A stretch of 64,000 nt of DNA from Amia ocellicauda (Eukaryota > Chordata > Actinopteri > Amiiformes > Amiidae). Location of the stretch: NCBI RefSeq assembly GCF_036373705.1, contig NC_089856.1, positions 30,786,298 through 30,850,297 on the forward strand, written 5' to 3'. The translations under genes were made by a program, and so were the position numbers. The notes under the pieces are model-generated. The model worked only from the letters and a program-made list of their open reading frames with translations. It was not told the DNA's origin and ran no database searches. Below, piece by piece: positions 39,274 to 51,200 of the stretch. Numbering within the stretch: the stretch's first letter is position 1; every line of letters begins with the position of its first letter.

Positions 39274-40068
39274 GTAAGCTGAAGATTTTCCATTTTCACT
39301 GTGTTATGTGGTGGTTATAATTTCTGAACTTGTGAGGCCTCTACTAGGCTCATATAGCCTGAGCTTACTGTGCCTTTTGTTCATTGTGTTGAGACAAAAG
39401 GTGGTTATTTTGAAGAAAGACGTCTGAGCAGCAGTATACTAAATATGTTTGAATTTGTTATTCTAATTTATGAATAATTTCTTGAATATGTTCCTAGGAC
39501 TAAAAAGAAGAAAGAAAAAACAATGAACACCTTCCAAAATCTGACATCCAGAAATATATGAATGTGGTTAACCAAAGGAATGTAACCTTTAGAGAGAGTA
39601 CTTTTCATTACTTCCTTATTACTTCCAGAATCCATTGGTATAGTTTAGAACAAATAATATTTTGATCAAATTAGCGAACATGTCTAAACACATATACTTT
39701 GTTTGTTTGTTGTTGTTGTTTTGGGGAGGGGGGATTATTGTGTTCTTAGAAATATTTTTAATGTAGAAGTACAAATATGCAAACTGTAAACAATTGCTTG
39801 GGAAATCTGTTTTTAGTTACGAATAGTGTCTGAAGAATTATGTCTTAACTATATACATATGAAACACCTTTGGATTGTATAGAAATATACAATATATGTG
39901 TTATTTGATGAATTATTTACATTCTGTCTTTAATATTGCAGTCATTTAATTTCTTTAATAAGAAAGATGTGAATACCCATTTATGTAGGACAGTTAGTGT
40001 GTTTTGTTAGGAAGGAATCCACAATTTCATATAGAAGTTATGATTTACTTTTTTCCAGCTGTCTCTGT

Positions 40069-40168
40069 GTGATTTATAAACGAATTAAAAACAAAATTTC
40101 AAATCAGAATGGTTAGGTAGACAACCATTCTGATTTGAAATTTTGTTTTTAATTCGTATATAAATCAC
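40069..40168. repeat. 46-bp near-perfect inverted repeat (hairpin) in the KLHL30 5' intron
   Basis: The left arm 40069-40114 and right arm 40123-40168 are reverse complements with one mismatch, separated by the 8-nt loop AGGTAGAC. No target duplication or transposon ends are seen. An RNA from either strand would fold into a long hairpin. Confidence 0.95.
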
Positions 40169-40637
40169 TTGTCATTGGCACGGACCTGTTACTAAGCTCT
40201 TTGAGTTCTTGTACATGAGTTTGACTCATACGGATTCTGAAATATTTGTATCTTTTGGATTCTGTCCATGATCGTGAAAGCTATTTTTAATATTCAGTAT
40301 TACCCCCACCACCAGTTCAGTTCTGAGCTTCTATCATAAGGTAATCTATAAAGTATGAAGAGTTGCATTTGAAGTACCAGGTTATTCCATACTATATGAT
40401 ACATATTTCTTTGTAAGGTCTAAATGTAGCACAAATCTTGATACGGTGTATTCCCACTAAAAATATTAATTTCTAAACTGGGTTTTGATTATGGAATGCG
40501 ATTAATGGAATATGTGAAATGTATAATGGATTTACTTACCCTTCATCTTTACTCTACTCTAGGAAAATACTAACAAGCTCAGCTGTGAGGCCCTGGTCAC
40601 TGAAAAGATAAAAAAGAATTGGAGTGAAGGAAAGACC

Positions 40638-43600
40638 ATGGTGCGCAATGTGGACGACCTGGACTTCTGTATGTCATCTCACCCGCAGAGCATCCTGGAG
40701 GGGCTGCGCTCCCTGTGCTCACACCCCAAACTATTTGACGTGACCTTGAGCATAGGGGGGCGAGAGTTCCCCTGCCACCGCAGTGTCCTGGCCCTCTGCA
40801 GTCTGTACTTCCGCTCCATGTTCTCAGGGGACTTCGTGGAGAGCATCTCTGCTCGTGTGGAACTGCAGGACGTGGACCCCGATGTCCTGGCCACTCTATT
40901 GGACTTTGCCTACACTGGCAAACTCACTATCAACCAGGGTAACGTAGAGGGCCTGATTAGCACCTCCAGCCAGCTGCAGTTTGCGGCTGTGCGTGCCGTT
41001 TGCAGCCGCTACCTCCAGCACCAGATCGACGCCACCAACTGTCTGGGCATCCTGGAGTTCGGCGAGACACATGGCTGCCCAGAGGTGGTGGCGAAGGCCA
41101 GGGGCTTCCTCCTGGAGAACTTTGAGGCTGTGGCTCAGGGAGAGGAGTTCCAGCTACTACAACTAGATCGGCTGATGGCCTTCCTCTCTGATGACAGGCT
41201 CCAAACACGGGACGAGCGCAGCCGGGTGGAAGCGGCTCTCTCCTGGGTGAAGTGCGACGAGGCTTCCCGTGCCCAACACCTCCCTAAGCTGATGAGCCTG
41301 GCACGACTCTCTCTCCTGCCCCGGGAGTATCTCACTGACACCTTGCTTAAGGACAGCCTGGTCATGGGGTCTTCAAGCTGCAGGGAGGCTATAGAGAGGA
41401 TCCACAGGGAAGTGAGTTCAGAACATGGAATTCATTCTTAATTAGTCTTTATTTTGAATGACAAAGTCTTGATTGTCGCCGATTCCTTTTCTCCCTATTA
41501 AGAGTGTAATTTTTCCATATCTTGCAATACTTCAAACCACTTGCATGTAAAAATAAACTAAAAGGGACACCTCTTAATAGTGCAATAGAAACATTTTTAA
41601 TATCAACTAATATTAGAGATTCAAGCATATAGAATACCTTTGTTGTTCTATTCTTTGTAAAGATGGAGTCGGACCCAGGAGTGTTGATGCAGAGCGGCTC
41701 CCATAGTCCTCAGCCCAACCTACAGGAGGTGCTCTTTGTAATCGGAGGGTGCTCGCTGGACGACTCTGACGACGATGACGAGGAGGAAGAGCAGCAGCAG
41801 CCGAGGCCAGTTCACAGGAACACTGCCTTCTATTCCACAAGGACCAGTGAGCAATCCTGTTCTATTTCAGTTACCAGCTAAAAGGGTTTTGTGCTGTCCT
41901 TCAGTTGTACCAAGAGCATTTCTAGTTGTGGTAGACATGCCACACACCCCAGTAATTTGAGTCACTACATATTCCTGTCACAGTACTCATCTTGAACAAA
42001 TCTTCCACATATTATGGATTTTACACAGTTGTGTATGTAGGAAATACCCTTGTATTACATTGTTTTTGGATTTTTATTTGTGTTGATTTTCCATAAGTCA
42101 TTTGTATAAATAAGAGCATTATTGACAGCCATTGAGAATTTTTGATTTGCAAACCTTGATTCTTAAAGGTCTTAAATACATCAGATGCTAACTGGCAGCT
42201 CTATATTAATTGGAAATTAAATTCTGACAGTGGTAAGAACTAGCAAGGATTAATAGACAGACCGTGAGTCTTTATGTTTCTATACTAATCCTGGAAGGTG
42301 TCGTGCCATCTTATAATTTATAGAAGGACAATGGTAATAACAATATATCTGTTTTAGATAATGTTACCTAGCAATATTAGCTGTACATATAAGCTTCTAA
42401 AGGATTGTGACTCTAATTATAAGGCTCTGGTGTTAAATGAATGCTGACTGATTCTCTTTTACAGGACAGTGGAATCTCCTCCCAGATTTCCCAGACTACA
42501 ATAAATGGGGCTATTCTGTAGTTTCCTTGAACAATGATGTGTACATCACAGGTGGGCTGTGCAAATCCCTGGTATTAGTAACCCTACCAAATATCAAAGT
42601 TAAAGTGACATCATAGCCTACAACAAAGATAAGCATTTTCTGAAATAGATATTGACAAACCCATCAAACATTTCTTACATTGACAAAGAACCTGATGTGG
42701 TTATTTTAATTTTGCAAAGATGGGAAAGCATGTGCTTATATTTACAACTAAGGATTTAAAGGGGCTTAAAGACAATCCCTCAACTGAGCTAACAATACCA
42801 CTCTGATGGTCAGGGACCTTTGGGGGGTGTTGGTGGTTGGGGGCAGTTGTTGGGGTAGCTGCCAGGGTATGCTTGGACACACCACTCAACAGCTAGAATG
42901 CCAACTGAGCCATTTTATGTATCCCTGTAGGGGGCTCAAGAGGCTCACGCACCAACACCTGGTCAACCACCCAGACCTGGAGGTACATCACGCAAGAGGG
43001 GAAGTGGGTCACAGTTGCTCCCATGCTGAGGCCCAGAACCAATCACTGCTCGGCTGTGCTGAACGGGGAGATATACGTCATTGGAGGTAACATGAGAAGA
43101 GAGAGGTGCAGCTCTGGGGGGTCTGCAGAGAGCCTTAGAGGAAATGCCACCTATTCCATCCTTATCCCATAATACCACCCCTGAAGCATCAGATAATATG
43201 CTCTAACAAACTAGGCTGGGTGGGACCTGGAGAGGGGACATCTAAAGTAAATCGGATAACTGCAAGACAGGCTGGAGATTGGGTGAAAACCTGCAAATTC
43301 TGGGTCTTGTGTTGAAATTATGAATTTGTTTGTCAGGCACGACTCTGGATTACGTGGAGGTGGAGCACTACGACCCCTACAGTGACAGCTGGTCTCTCAC
43401 TGGCCCCACCCTGAAATATGTCACCAACTTCACGGCGACCGCCTGCATGGGAAAACTGTACGTCATTGGTTCTTGTGCAGTCAAGTACAATGTTCTCACC
43501 TTGCAGTGTTACAACCCAGTAATAGGTAAGTATGCCATTCTGCCTGCTGTTATTGTCATGACTTCTCCCTCTGCTTGACATTTCTACTCTGCATCTTTTT

Positions 43601-44505
43601 TTGCATCTTTTTTCATTCATCTACTTATCCTTACTGTAGATGGCTGGAGTATCATTGCCTCTCCTTTCATCCCTAAGTACCTGTCATCCCCTCGCTCAGT
43701 CGCCCTGGATGGCCTTATCTATCTGATTGGGGACAACACCAAGAAGGTGTATACATATGACTCTGAGGCCAACATGTGGCAGAAGGTGAGGGCTTTTTCC
43801 ATTTAGAGAAGCAGGGCTTTTCTTTGTAACAATAAAACACACGTAGACAGCAATAAGGAGTGTGGTGATTGTTCCCTCATGACATCAATTCATGAAGGAT
43901 CATATAAAATCTTATTCTTGTGATTACCCATAACCCATTGTCATTCCAGATTCTACATATTTCAATTAAATTTGTCTGCTGTGGTCCCTTGTCATTGGTA
44001 TTTGAGCATCAGAACAATTGCTATGGAGCTTAAAAACAATGTTAGTATGATGCCCTACTTAACACAGACAACAAATCAACTACATACATCAATAAAAGCA
44101 AAAGAAAATTAAACCAAAGGCAGAGGGCAGAAAAAGCTGTGGGCCTGTGCTTTGCTATTCTCTTTCAGTGACCTGAATATTTAACCCTGGATCTATCTGT
44201 GACTATCTTTCTTACCCTGTTGTATTGTCTCTCTCTTCATGCACACTGGCTCTCAGGTCCAGCTACTTCACACTCTCCATGAGAACGGGAGCATGGTGGT
44301 GCTGGGTGGACAGCTGTACGTGACGGGTGGGCACTGGAAGGGTATGGATGGGGAGTACCGAGTGGAGGTGGAGGTTTACAACTGTGCCTCCAATGCCTGG
44401 CACATAGAGAGTTTGTTGCCAAGACTTTGGTCTTACAGTGGCTCCTGCTCCATCTTTCTCGACCCCTCTCAGTGGACCGAGCCCTTCCCTCTTGATGAGA
44501 CCTAG
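40638..44505 (+). CDS. klhl30: Kelch-like protein 30 (BTB-BACK-kelch)
   Basis: Coding exons: 40638-41411, 41663-41846, 42465-42551, 42931-43086, 43337-43525, 43640-43785 and 44257-44505, with canonical borders and continuous phase; 594 codons plus stop (human about 578). BTB domain about residues 30-130 ([20 protein letters not shown]), BACK domain about 135-250 ([14 protein letters not shown]), then a short acidic insert ([14 protein letters not shown], about 291-304) and C-terminal kelch repeats with GG and W signatures ([25 protein letters not shown]). Family members act as substrate adaptors for CUL3 ubiquitin ligases; KLHL30 itself is poorly characterised and muscle-enriched. The ATG is the first in the exon after the 40561-40562 acceptor and fits the known N-terminus. 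Two introns exceed 450 bp (41847-42464, 43786-44256) and show nothing else. Confidence 0.95.
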
Positions 44506-44937
44506 GGGACCTGCCCATCGTGGCCGAAGCTCTGCAGAGCGTCTTAGGCCGGAGTCTAGACTGGTCAGCGCACAGACATTGATTCACATTAGGCCAAATG
44601 TACCGCCCACTCTTTCAGATTTGTTGATGTTGTTACAGGTAAAACAAACACTAAAAAACACTGTCAGTACTGTTAAACGTTGCAGTCATGAATTTGTATA
44701 TATCTATCTAGAAAGAGTTGACTTGTTGACAGAAAGCGAACCATTGAATGTATCCCAAAGTAAAAATTGACAGAGACACTGAACAGGTCAGTTTTATTGT
44801 AATATTAACAAGCTTCCTGTAGGAAATCAGTGTTTGACCTTTTGATCAAATGAGTATGGCCTTTCTATGTAAACAAAGCATTCTGGTGTAAAAGCAAATA
44901 ATTACTTTTAACATAGTCACTGTCAGTATCAGGAGAC

Positions 44938-44943
44938 AATAAA
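44938..44943 (+). terminator. Candidate poly(A) signal of KLHL30
   Basis: AATAAA 430 bp after the KLHL30 stop; 44506-45240 looks like its 3' UTR and flank, with nothing else recognised. Confidence 0.5.
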
Positions 44944-45249
44944 ACTGCATTTAGATGCTTTGATTTTCGTTTGTGTTCATACATAGTTGATAGTTTTATA
45001 TTTAATATTTTAATCACATTATGTAATATCCATATAATGTTTCTTCTGTTTTGTTTACCATTAAAACAATACACTTGTTATATGGTTCCAATGGCTCATT
45101 GTATTTTTGGCACACTGGGTACATCTTTGAAATATAGGTGCCATAGGTTTCCTTTACTATACTACAAAGTTTTGTACATTTTGCACTACGTTGTTTTGTA
45201 GTATGAGTATAAACTGCGCAAATAATAATGGAAAAAGTAGACAAAATTT

Positions 45250-45769
45250 TGTAAGAAGCTATGAGAAGCTATGACCTTCAGCGAGTTGTCCAGTGTGACA
45301 TCCAATGGTCTGAGTTGAACTGTTCGGTGGTAACTTGTTGTAGCCATGAACTAACTGACAAAACATCCACATATCTGAATGTGCTATTCGCTGTGAAGAA
45401 CCTCCACATTTTGGTATTTAGAGTCCTATAGAACCACTTTAGAGTCCACTTGCTTTAACATCACTGTTTGATACAAAGTGCACAATTTGTTTCTCTTTTA
45501 ATAATGTCTGAAATGTTTTGAGCAACTCTTTCCCCTGATCTGTTTGCAATTTCTTAAGAACACAAGCATGGCTGAGTATGCAACGGAACGCATTGGTAAC
45601 CTCTTAACCAGCCTTGTTTTTTAATGGCATCACCCAAGGGTACGTCTATACACGTTAGCATGTGTTTAACGCCACTATTGAACTCTGAATATTGACACAT
45701 ATCCACCAGGTCCGCCTGCCATTGACAGTCAATGTCTGAAACAACTGTGCTGTTTCTGTTAAATCGCAC
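45250..45769 (-). pseudogene. Decayed Polinton/Maverick-type integrase fragment
   Basis: Read on the minus strand from 45769 the frame gives CQWQADLVDMCQYSEFNSGV and MLTCIDV, the start of a retroviral-type integrase core as found in Polintons. Further on (after frameshifts and stops) are QTDQGKELLKTFQTLLKEK and SNSDVKASG. The Asp-containing motifs fit the family, but the frame is broken several times and the rest of the element is absent. It lies after KLHL30, and its upstream (minus-strand) side abuts the Harbinger-type element at 45794. Confidence 0.65.
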
Positions 45770-45793
45770 CCTAGCAGGTTATGCAGCGAGTAA

Positions 45794-47049
45794 AGGCTGG
45801 TTTATACTTCTGCGTCTGCGTCTGCGTCTCTGCGTACCTGCGCGGGCGTCGTGCGCAGACGGTCGCACTGCTGTCTGCCAACACACTCGCACGTAACAGA
45901 GACGCGTCCATAGGGGGCAGTGTCGCACTAACATCACAATCTACAGACAACAACTCTATGTCTATGTTGCACATACACGATTGTATGGATGTAAATTAAC
46001 ACATACTGTTGATGACTTATTTTATTATTATTACAGAAACTACATGCACACACACATACAAATTGCATGCATGTGCAGATCTCTATTGTCTTGCTATAGT
46101 TGGCTAGACACTTAACACTAGAACATACACACGTCTCTGCATGTGTGCATTTCTCCTGCATATCCGTTCTTATATGTTACTATATATTTGAATTAGATAC
46201 ATATATGTCGTTTCTGCTGTTAAACTCCTCAAAATTAATGAGCTGTAAATACGTTCTTCTCCAACCGCCAGACCCGCAGTTTATGTGATAGGCTATAGTC
46301 CACTGAATACTTTAATAAATAGAGCCGATAATATGGGCTTCGTATCAAATTAGTAATTGTGAAATATTTATTATCATGTTTATTGGTGAAACACGCTAGT
46401 TGCTACACGTCATGTATTATAATTATGTATTGTATTAGATTTGCACTTGATATAGCGCTCGTCTGATCGGCTCAGCCCTTTGTAATTCAATCCTGATCAT
46501 GTTGTAAACCCGGGTCTCTGGATCAATGCCTAGATCAGTCACATTTGATGCTGATGCTAATTGTTAATTCCGTCCACCGAAAGCAAAATTAATTTTACCT
46601 TTCGTCCAAAATTGCCAAGCACGAAAGACGTGGGCATTTCGTCGGATAAAATGTGAATTATGTTCACGAAATGTGAATTATATTAACGAAATGTACAGTT
46701 CGAGGGACAAAATACTAATTATGTGGACAAATGCGTTTTGTGGATGAGGAGATGCATTTTAAATACTTTCGTATGTCAGCACACGGTTTCTCTGCGGCGG
46801 CGCTACACACAGACACACATCGCACTCCGGCCACCAGCACTGCGCGATTGGCCGCAGGGCTCAGAATATCCTGCTCAGCCAATCAGCGCTGGCCTGACGC
46901 GCAGACGCAGAGACGCGCTGTTGCGATTTCGGAGGAGTGACGTCGGCGCGTCTGCGGGCCTCTGCGGGCTTCGCTTACCCACAAACCCCTGCTCTGCGTC
47001 GCTACGCAGAGAAGCAGACGCGGACCTACGCAGAAATATAAATCGGCCT
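45794..47049. mobile_element. Non-autonomous PIF/Harbinger-type element
   Basis: 1256-bp element with imperfect terminal inverted repeats (AGGCTGGTTTATACTTCTGC at the left; complement of AGGCCGATTTATATTTCTGC at the right) flanked by TAA on both sides (45791-45793; 47050-47052), the 3-bp duplication typical of PIF/Harbinger elements. Both subterminal zones are CpG-rich with repeated CTGCGTC/GACGCAG units and stand out from the AT-rich middle. No transposase frame is present. Confidence 0.75.
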
Positions 47050-47187
47050 TAAGCGTCTGAAAGCCAATATCCCACCTGTTTCCTATGATCACAAACCCAC
47101 TTGTTCCGGGCACCTGAACGAGTTGAACAATAAACATTTTATTGCGAAGAACGCCTCAAAATTAGAAAGAGAGCGAACACGCCCTCG

Positions 47188-47400
47188 ACGACGAACCTGT
47201 CAATCAAACCGAATTCGAACGAGCCAATCTAACCGAACAGTCGAGAACCTGTCAATCAAACCGAACTCGAACGAGCCTGTCAATCTAACCGAACACTCGA
47301 GAACCTGTCAATCAAACCGAACTCGAACGAGCCTGTCAATCTAACCGAACACCCGAGATCCTGTCAATCAAACCTAACTCGCGCGACCTGTCAATCAAAC
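47188..47400. repeat. Minisatellite, unit about 58 bp
   Basis: About 3.5 copies of a unit built from CCTGTCAATCAAACCGAACT plus CGAACGAGCCTGTCAATCTA and linking bases. The unit itself has an internal half-repeat (CCTGTCAATC occurs twice per unit). The last copy is degenerate. Confidence 0.93.
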
Positions 47401-47912
47401 CACTGGTCAGACACTATACTGGACATTTTATTTCTTATCAGTTTTCTGATCTCAGCTGTCACTTTTGGCATGAAGCACAGCTTACTGCCATGACCCTACT
47501 AAACAATATAAAATAGTCAGTACTTTACAAAAACACACTGCAACAATGCATGTAATGTCTTTATAGTGATTTTTTTTTTTTTTTTTTTTAGTGGGTGAGT
47601 TGTGTATTGGAATTCTGTAGGGCTAGTTAAATTAATTGCTAGATAAGATCGGTTATAGATTTCGTGCTGTTGTAAAGTTTGACGCTCTGCTGAAGGAAGA
47701 CGTTTTCTAGTCTTATCATTTTACATTTCAATAACGGACAGATTGCCCTAAGTACTGGAGCATAAAGTGATGCTAGCATGTACGCGCTATACACTGTGGT
47801 TACCGCCTAGTCTCACGCATGCAAACACAGTTGACTAATGGTCATTCCTGCCACGCATGTGTCCACTGCTCACGCGCCGAGCGGCCCTTTCTTCTCGTCT
47901 TCCTGCGTCCTT

Positions 47913-47991
47913 TTTGCTATGGAAACGGCCGGGCTGGCGTACAATTTCCATGGCAACGACCAGGGGAGCGTCGTCAAGTTCCCTCGGCAAC
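47913..47991 (+). promoter_or_regulatory. Cluster of three RFX X-box motifs upstream of CROCC2
   Basis: Three 14-bp X-box-like sites lie 280-360 bp before the CROCC2 ATG in a CpG-richer stretch: TTTGCTATGGAAAC (47913-47926), ATTTCCATGGCAAC (47944-47957) and GTTCCCTCGGCAAC (47978-47991). The third fits the GYTNYC-N2-RRNRAC consensus completely; the first two have a strong right half and one or more mismatches in the left half. RFX factors drive ciliary genes including rootletin, so the sites agree with the gene next to them. Confidence 0.7.
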
Positions 47992-48272
47992 CACCGCTGG
48001 GTCCCGCCCCCCCGCTACTGTGTTTCAAACTTATAGTAAAAGTTAAAAGCCCAGGTAGTAAGTTTCTTAAAAAAAACGTCACGCAGTACATGTTTGCTTT
48101 AAAAAGTTAAGTGCAAGGTTCTGTTTAAGCAATGCTTGTGCCATAAAGCGTTTAATCCATTTTTCACCATCTGATGCATGCTTTATTTCTGCTGAATCCC
48201 GAGAAGCCGACGTTCTAGAACGCCCAGGACAGATTTTTCTTAAGGAGACAAAATAATCTGGGTTATTTCCCA

Positions 48273-51200
48273 ATGAGTTCAGAAAGCGATTCGGGACTGG
48301 AGGCTGTTATCCAGGTAGGAGTCAGCACTTATAACCTCGGGGGAACATACTACCCTTGTGTGGGCTCACTTCTAATACTGTACTACTTTTGCAACTTTAG
48401 AGAGTTGCATTGTTTACTGCTGAGAGTGACAATGTATTGAATTAGTTCGTACTTGTTTTGAGTTAATTAGTACTTGTTTAGTGATTGCTTACAGATTCGA
48501 CGAGAAGTTTGTTGTAGATTAAGCCTAATTCAATTAAAAAGAAACATGTCTCATTCTGTTGCATTTTGTTTCCAAAGAAATGTCTATGTCTTCTGTACAT
48601 AGAAACCTATATAGCGTGTGCAAAACAGATACACAGAGGAAAGAAACGGCTCATACTGAAACCAAGCAAATGAATGTGACCTAGCTAATCTGTAATTAAA
48701 AGCAGCATTTTTCTTTCCAGTATTTTCCTGGTATTCATTTTCTTTTTTTCCTACATGTGGCATGTGTTCTAAATGAACTTCTGTTAAGAGTTCACTTTAC
48801 ATGTTGTTTTCTAATTAACTATTAATACATACACACAGACATAAATTATAAACAACTTGTAATCTAGCTGGGATAGGCAGGGGAACTAAGTATTGCTTAC
48901 CCCATTGGTAAGGCAGGTTATGTATTAATGAGGGCTCATCCTTGCACAATATTGCCCATACTGGACTCACTGAACTCCAAAAGCACTGAGCTCCAAGTGT
49001 TGTTTCAATTAGCAGTTTGCCTGCATTTTCTCCCATTGTACTTGGAGGCATCTTTCCTGCAGTTTTCTTTGGCTGCAAGAGTAAGGCAGTGTGGCTATCT
49101 CTGAATGCATCAAGTGGGAAAGCAACAACAAAGGAACGAGACCACTAAAAACTGGAAATTATATAATTAACTCTATTATTGCGTTGCCGTAGAAACTGGA
49201 GGAGACCATGCTGAACCCCGACAGCAGTGGGGAGGAGACGATGCTGACAGTGCGGGGGGAGGGGGAGCAGTCCCCTGCAACTCCCCTCCCTGCCCGTATC
49301 CGCCAGATCATCACCCGCAACCTGACCGAGCAGCCGGGTGCAGGTACGCCCCCCACAGCCCTACCTCTAACTAAAATCCCACAAAACTACAATCATGCAA
49401 TCTGGAGGAATTCCTTTTTTAAAACACTGGCCTCTGGCAACACTGAATTTTCTTCTCAGCCTTTACAATCAAATATTACTGCCTAATGGGGTTTAATTTT
49501 TCCTTACAATAGCTTTGAAAGAAACAAATGATCTAATAGGTACCTTTAGGCTAGAAGGATGCAGTTGTTCAGAGTAAACAGATACTTGCCTTCAGACAGT
49601 ACATTCAAAAAGGCCCTCCAGCCCTGTGTCTCGTTACTACCACTGTAATCTGCACAATTTCACTCCAGGCCTGGCGTTAAATTAGACTACAACTTCAGTG
49701 TAGATTTCTAAACTGTGAATGTCTAAGGGTCTACTCTGCCTGTCTTCCTTTTCGCCAGCAGAGGGTGAAAGATCATTACTTGTTGTAGCCAAGAAACAGC
49801 TCAGCTTCTCACGTGACTTGTCTAACCCGTCGTGTCTTGTGTGGACGTATTCTCACCTCTTCCAGCTATAGGTTTAGACCAAAGACATAATGACTATGTA
49901 TAATATTTCAGTCAATCTCTCCCCACCACACACACACACTCACAAAATCTTGAAAGAGTCCCAGAGGGAGCATTCAGCAGGTGTCCATTCCCAAAATAAG
50001 TAAAGGACTCCTATAAGACTCTTGCAGGAATTCTTGCAGGAATTATGTACAATTCTGCTCAATTCAGTTTATCCGGCAATTATTTTTTTCAGGACTCGTT
50101 CAACATTTTTTTCAGTGGGTTAATCCAGGTGACTGATATAACACTAGTCTCTGTCACTCTCCCAGGCCCTCAGGAAGGGGGTTCAGGTGACGGGCTGCAG
50201 GAGGAGAACAGGATGCTGAAGTTGCTGCTCTCCCAGGCTCACTCGGACCGAGACCAGCTGCTCTTCAAACAAAAGGCGCTGACAGCCAGGGTATGTCCAC
50301 CACTGTCACCTCCTCAGCTAAACCCCTATTATCTGCTTTGGCAATTTATTTCTTTATTTGTCACATTCAACATCATAATTGCATTTATAAAATATACCGG
50401 GAGCTGTAACTATGCACCAAAAGGCTGGTAGGTAGATGTTTCAACGCAGGGGAGAAAGGCAGGACAATATATATACCTAGAATATAAGACATTGCTGGTT
50501 TGAGCCTCACACTGCAAGTTAAAAATCTCTTATATGGTTTGCGAATGACTAAAGCCTTGTTCTTTACAATGATGCTGCTAACTTGAACCTGCCTCATTTG
50601 GTAGCTGAGGCAGGTGTAATTGGCTTAGTGGTCATAATATGAGCATATAGGATGACATCATCGCTGGTGAAGACCTAATAGCTATATCATAACTGTATTT
50701 TTCAGGCTAACTTGTAAAATAAAATAAAAAATGGAGTGTGTCCAAATTCAAGCCTGGAAGAAATGAGGGATGCTGATTGTGCACAGCTTTCACTTCTGCT
50801 GCAAAAGGCAGCAAGCAACCAAAAACTTGGCTACAACACTTCCAGAGTAAAAAGCAATCTTTCTTTGAAATGGGATATGAGCACACTGGGTATAATATAT
50901 GCACTCCTACATCCAAGATTTAGTGAACTTTGAAATTCTATAAACTGCCACGCAAAGAAAAAGGTAACAATTCTAATTAGGTGGCATGTTTTGTTTACAA
51001 AAAATAATATATAACAGCTGACCCCTAAGTCACAAATGTTTCAGTTGGCAGAAACTGACTATTGTTTTATCATCTTTTTTTTTTGAACATTGAGAAAAAG
51101 GCAGCAGGATTGTGTGTGATGAAAGCAAATCACCGGAAAGATAGTCAACACACTTTTTCGTGAAAACAAAATTGTGCAAGTGATCGCCTTGTGGTCCCTT

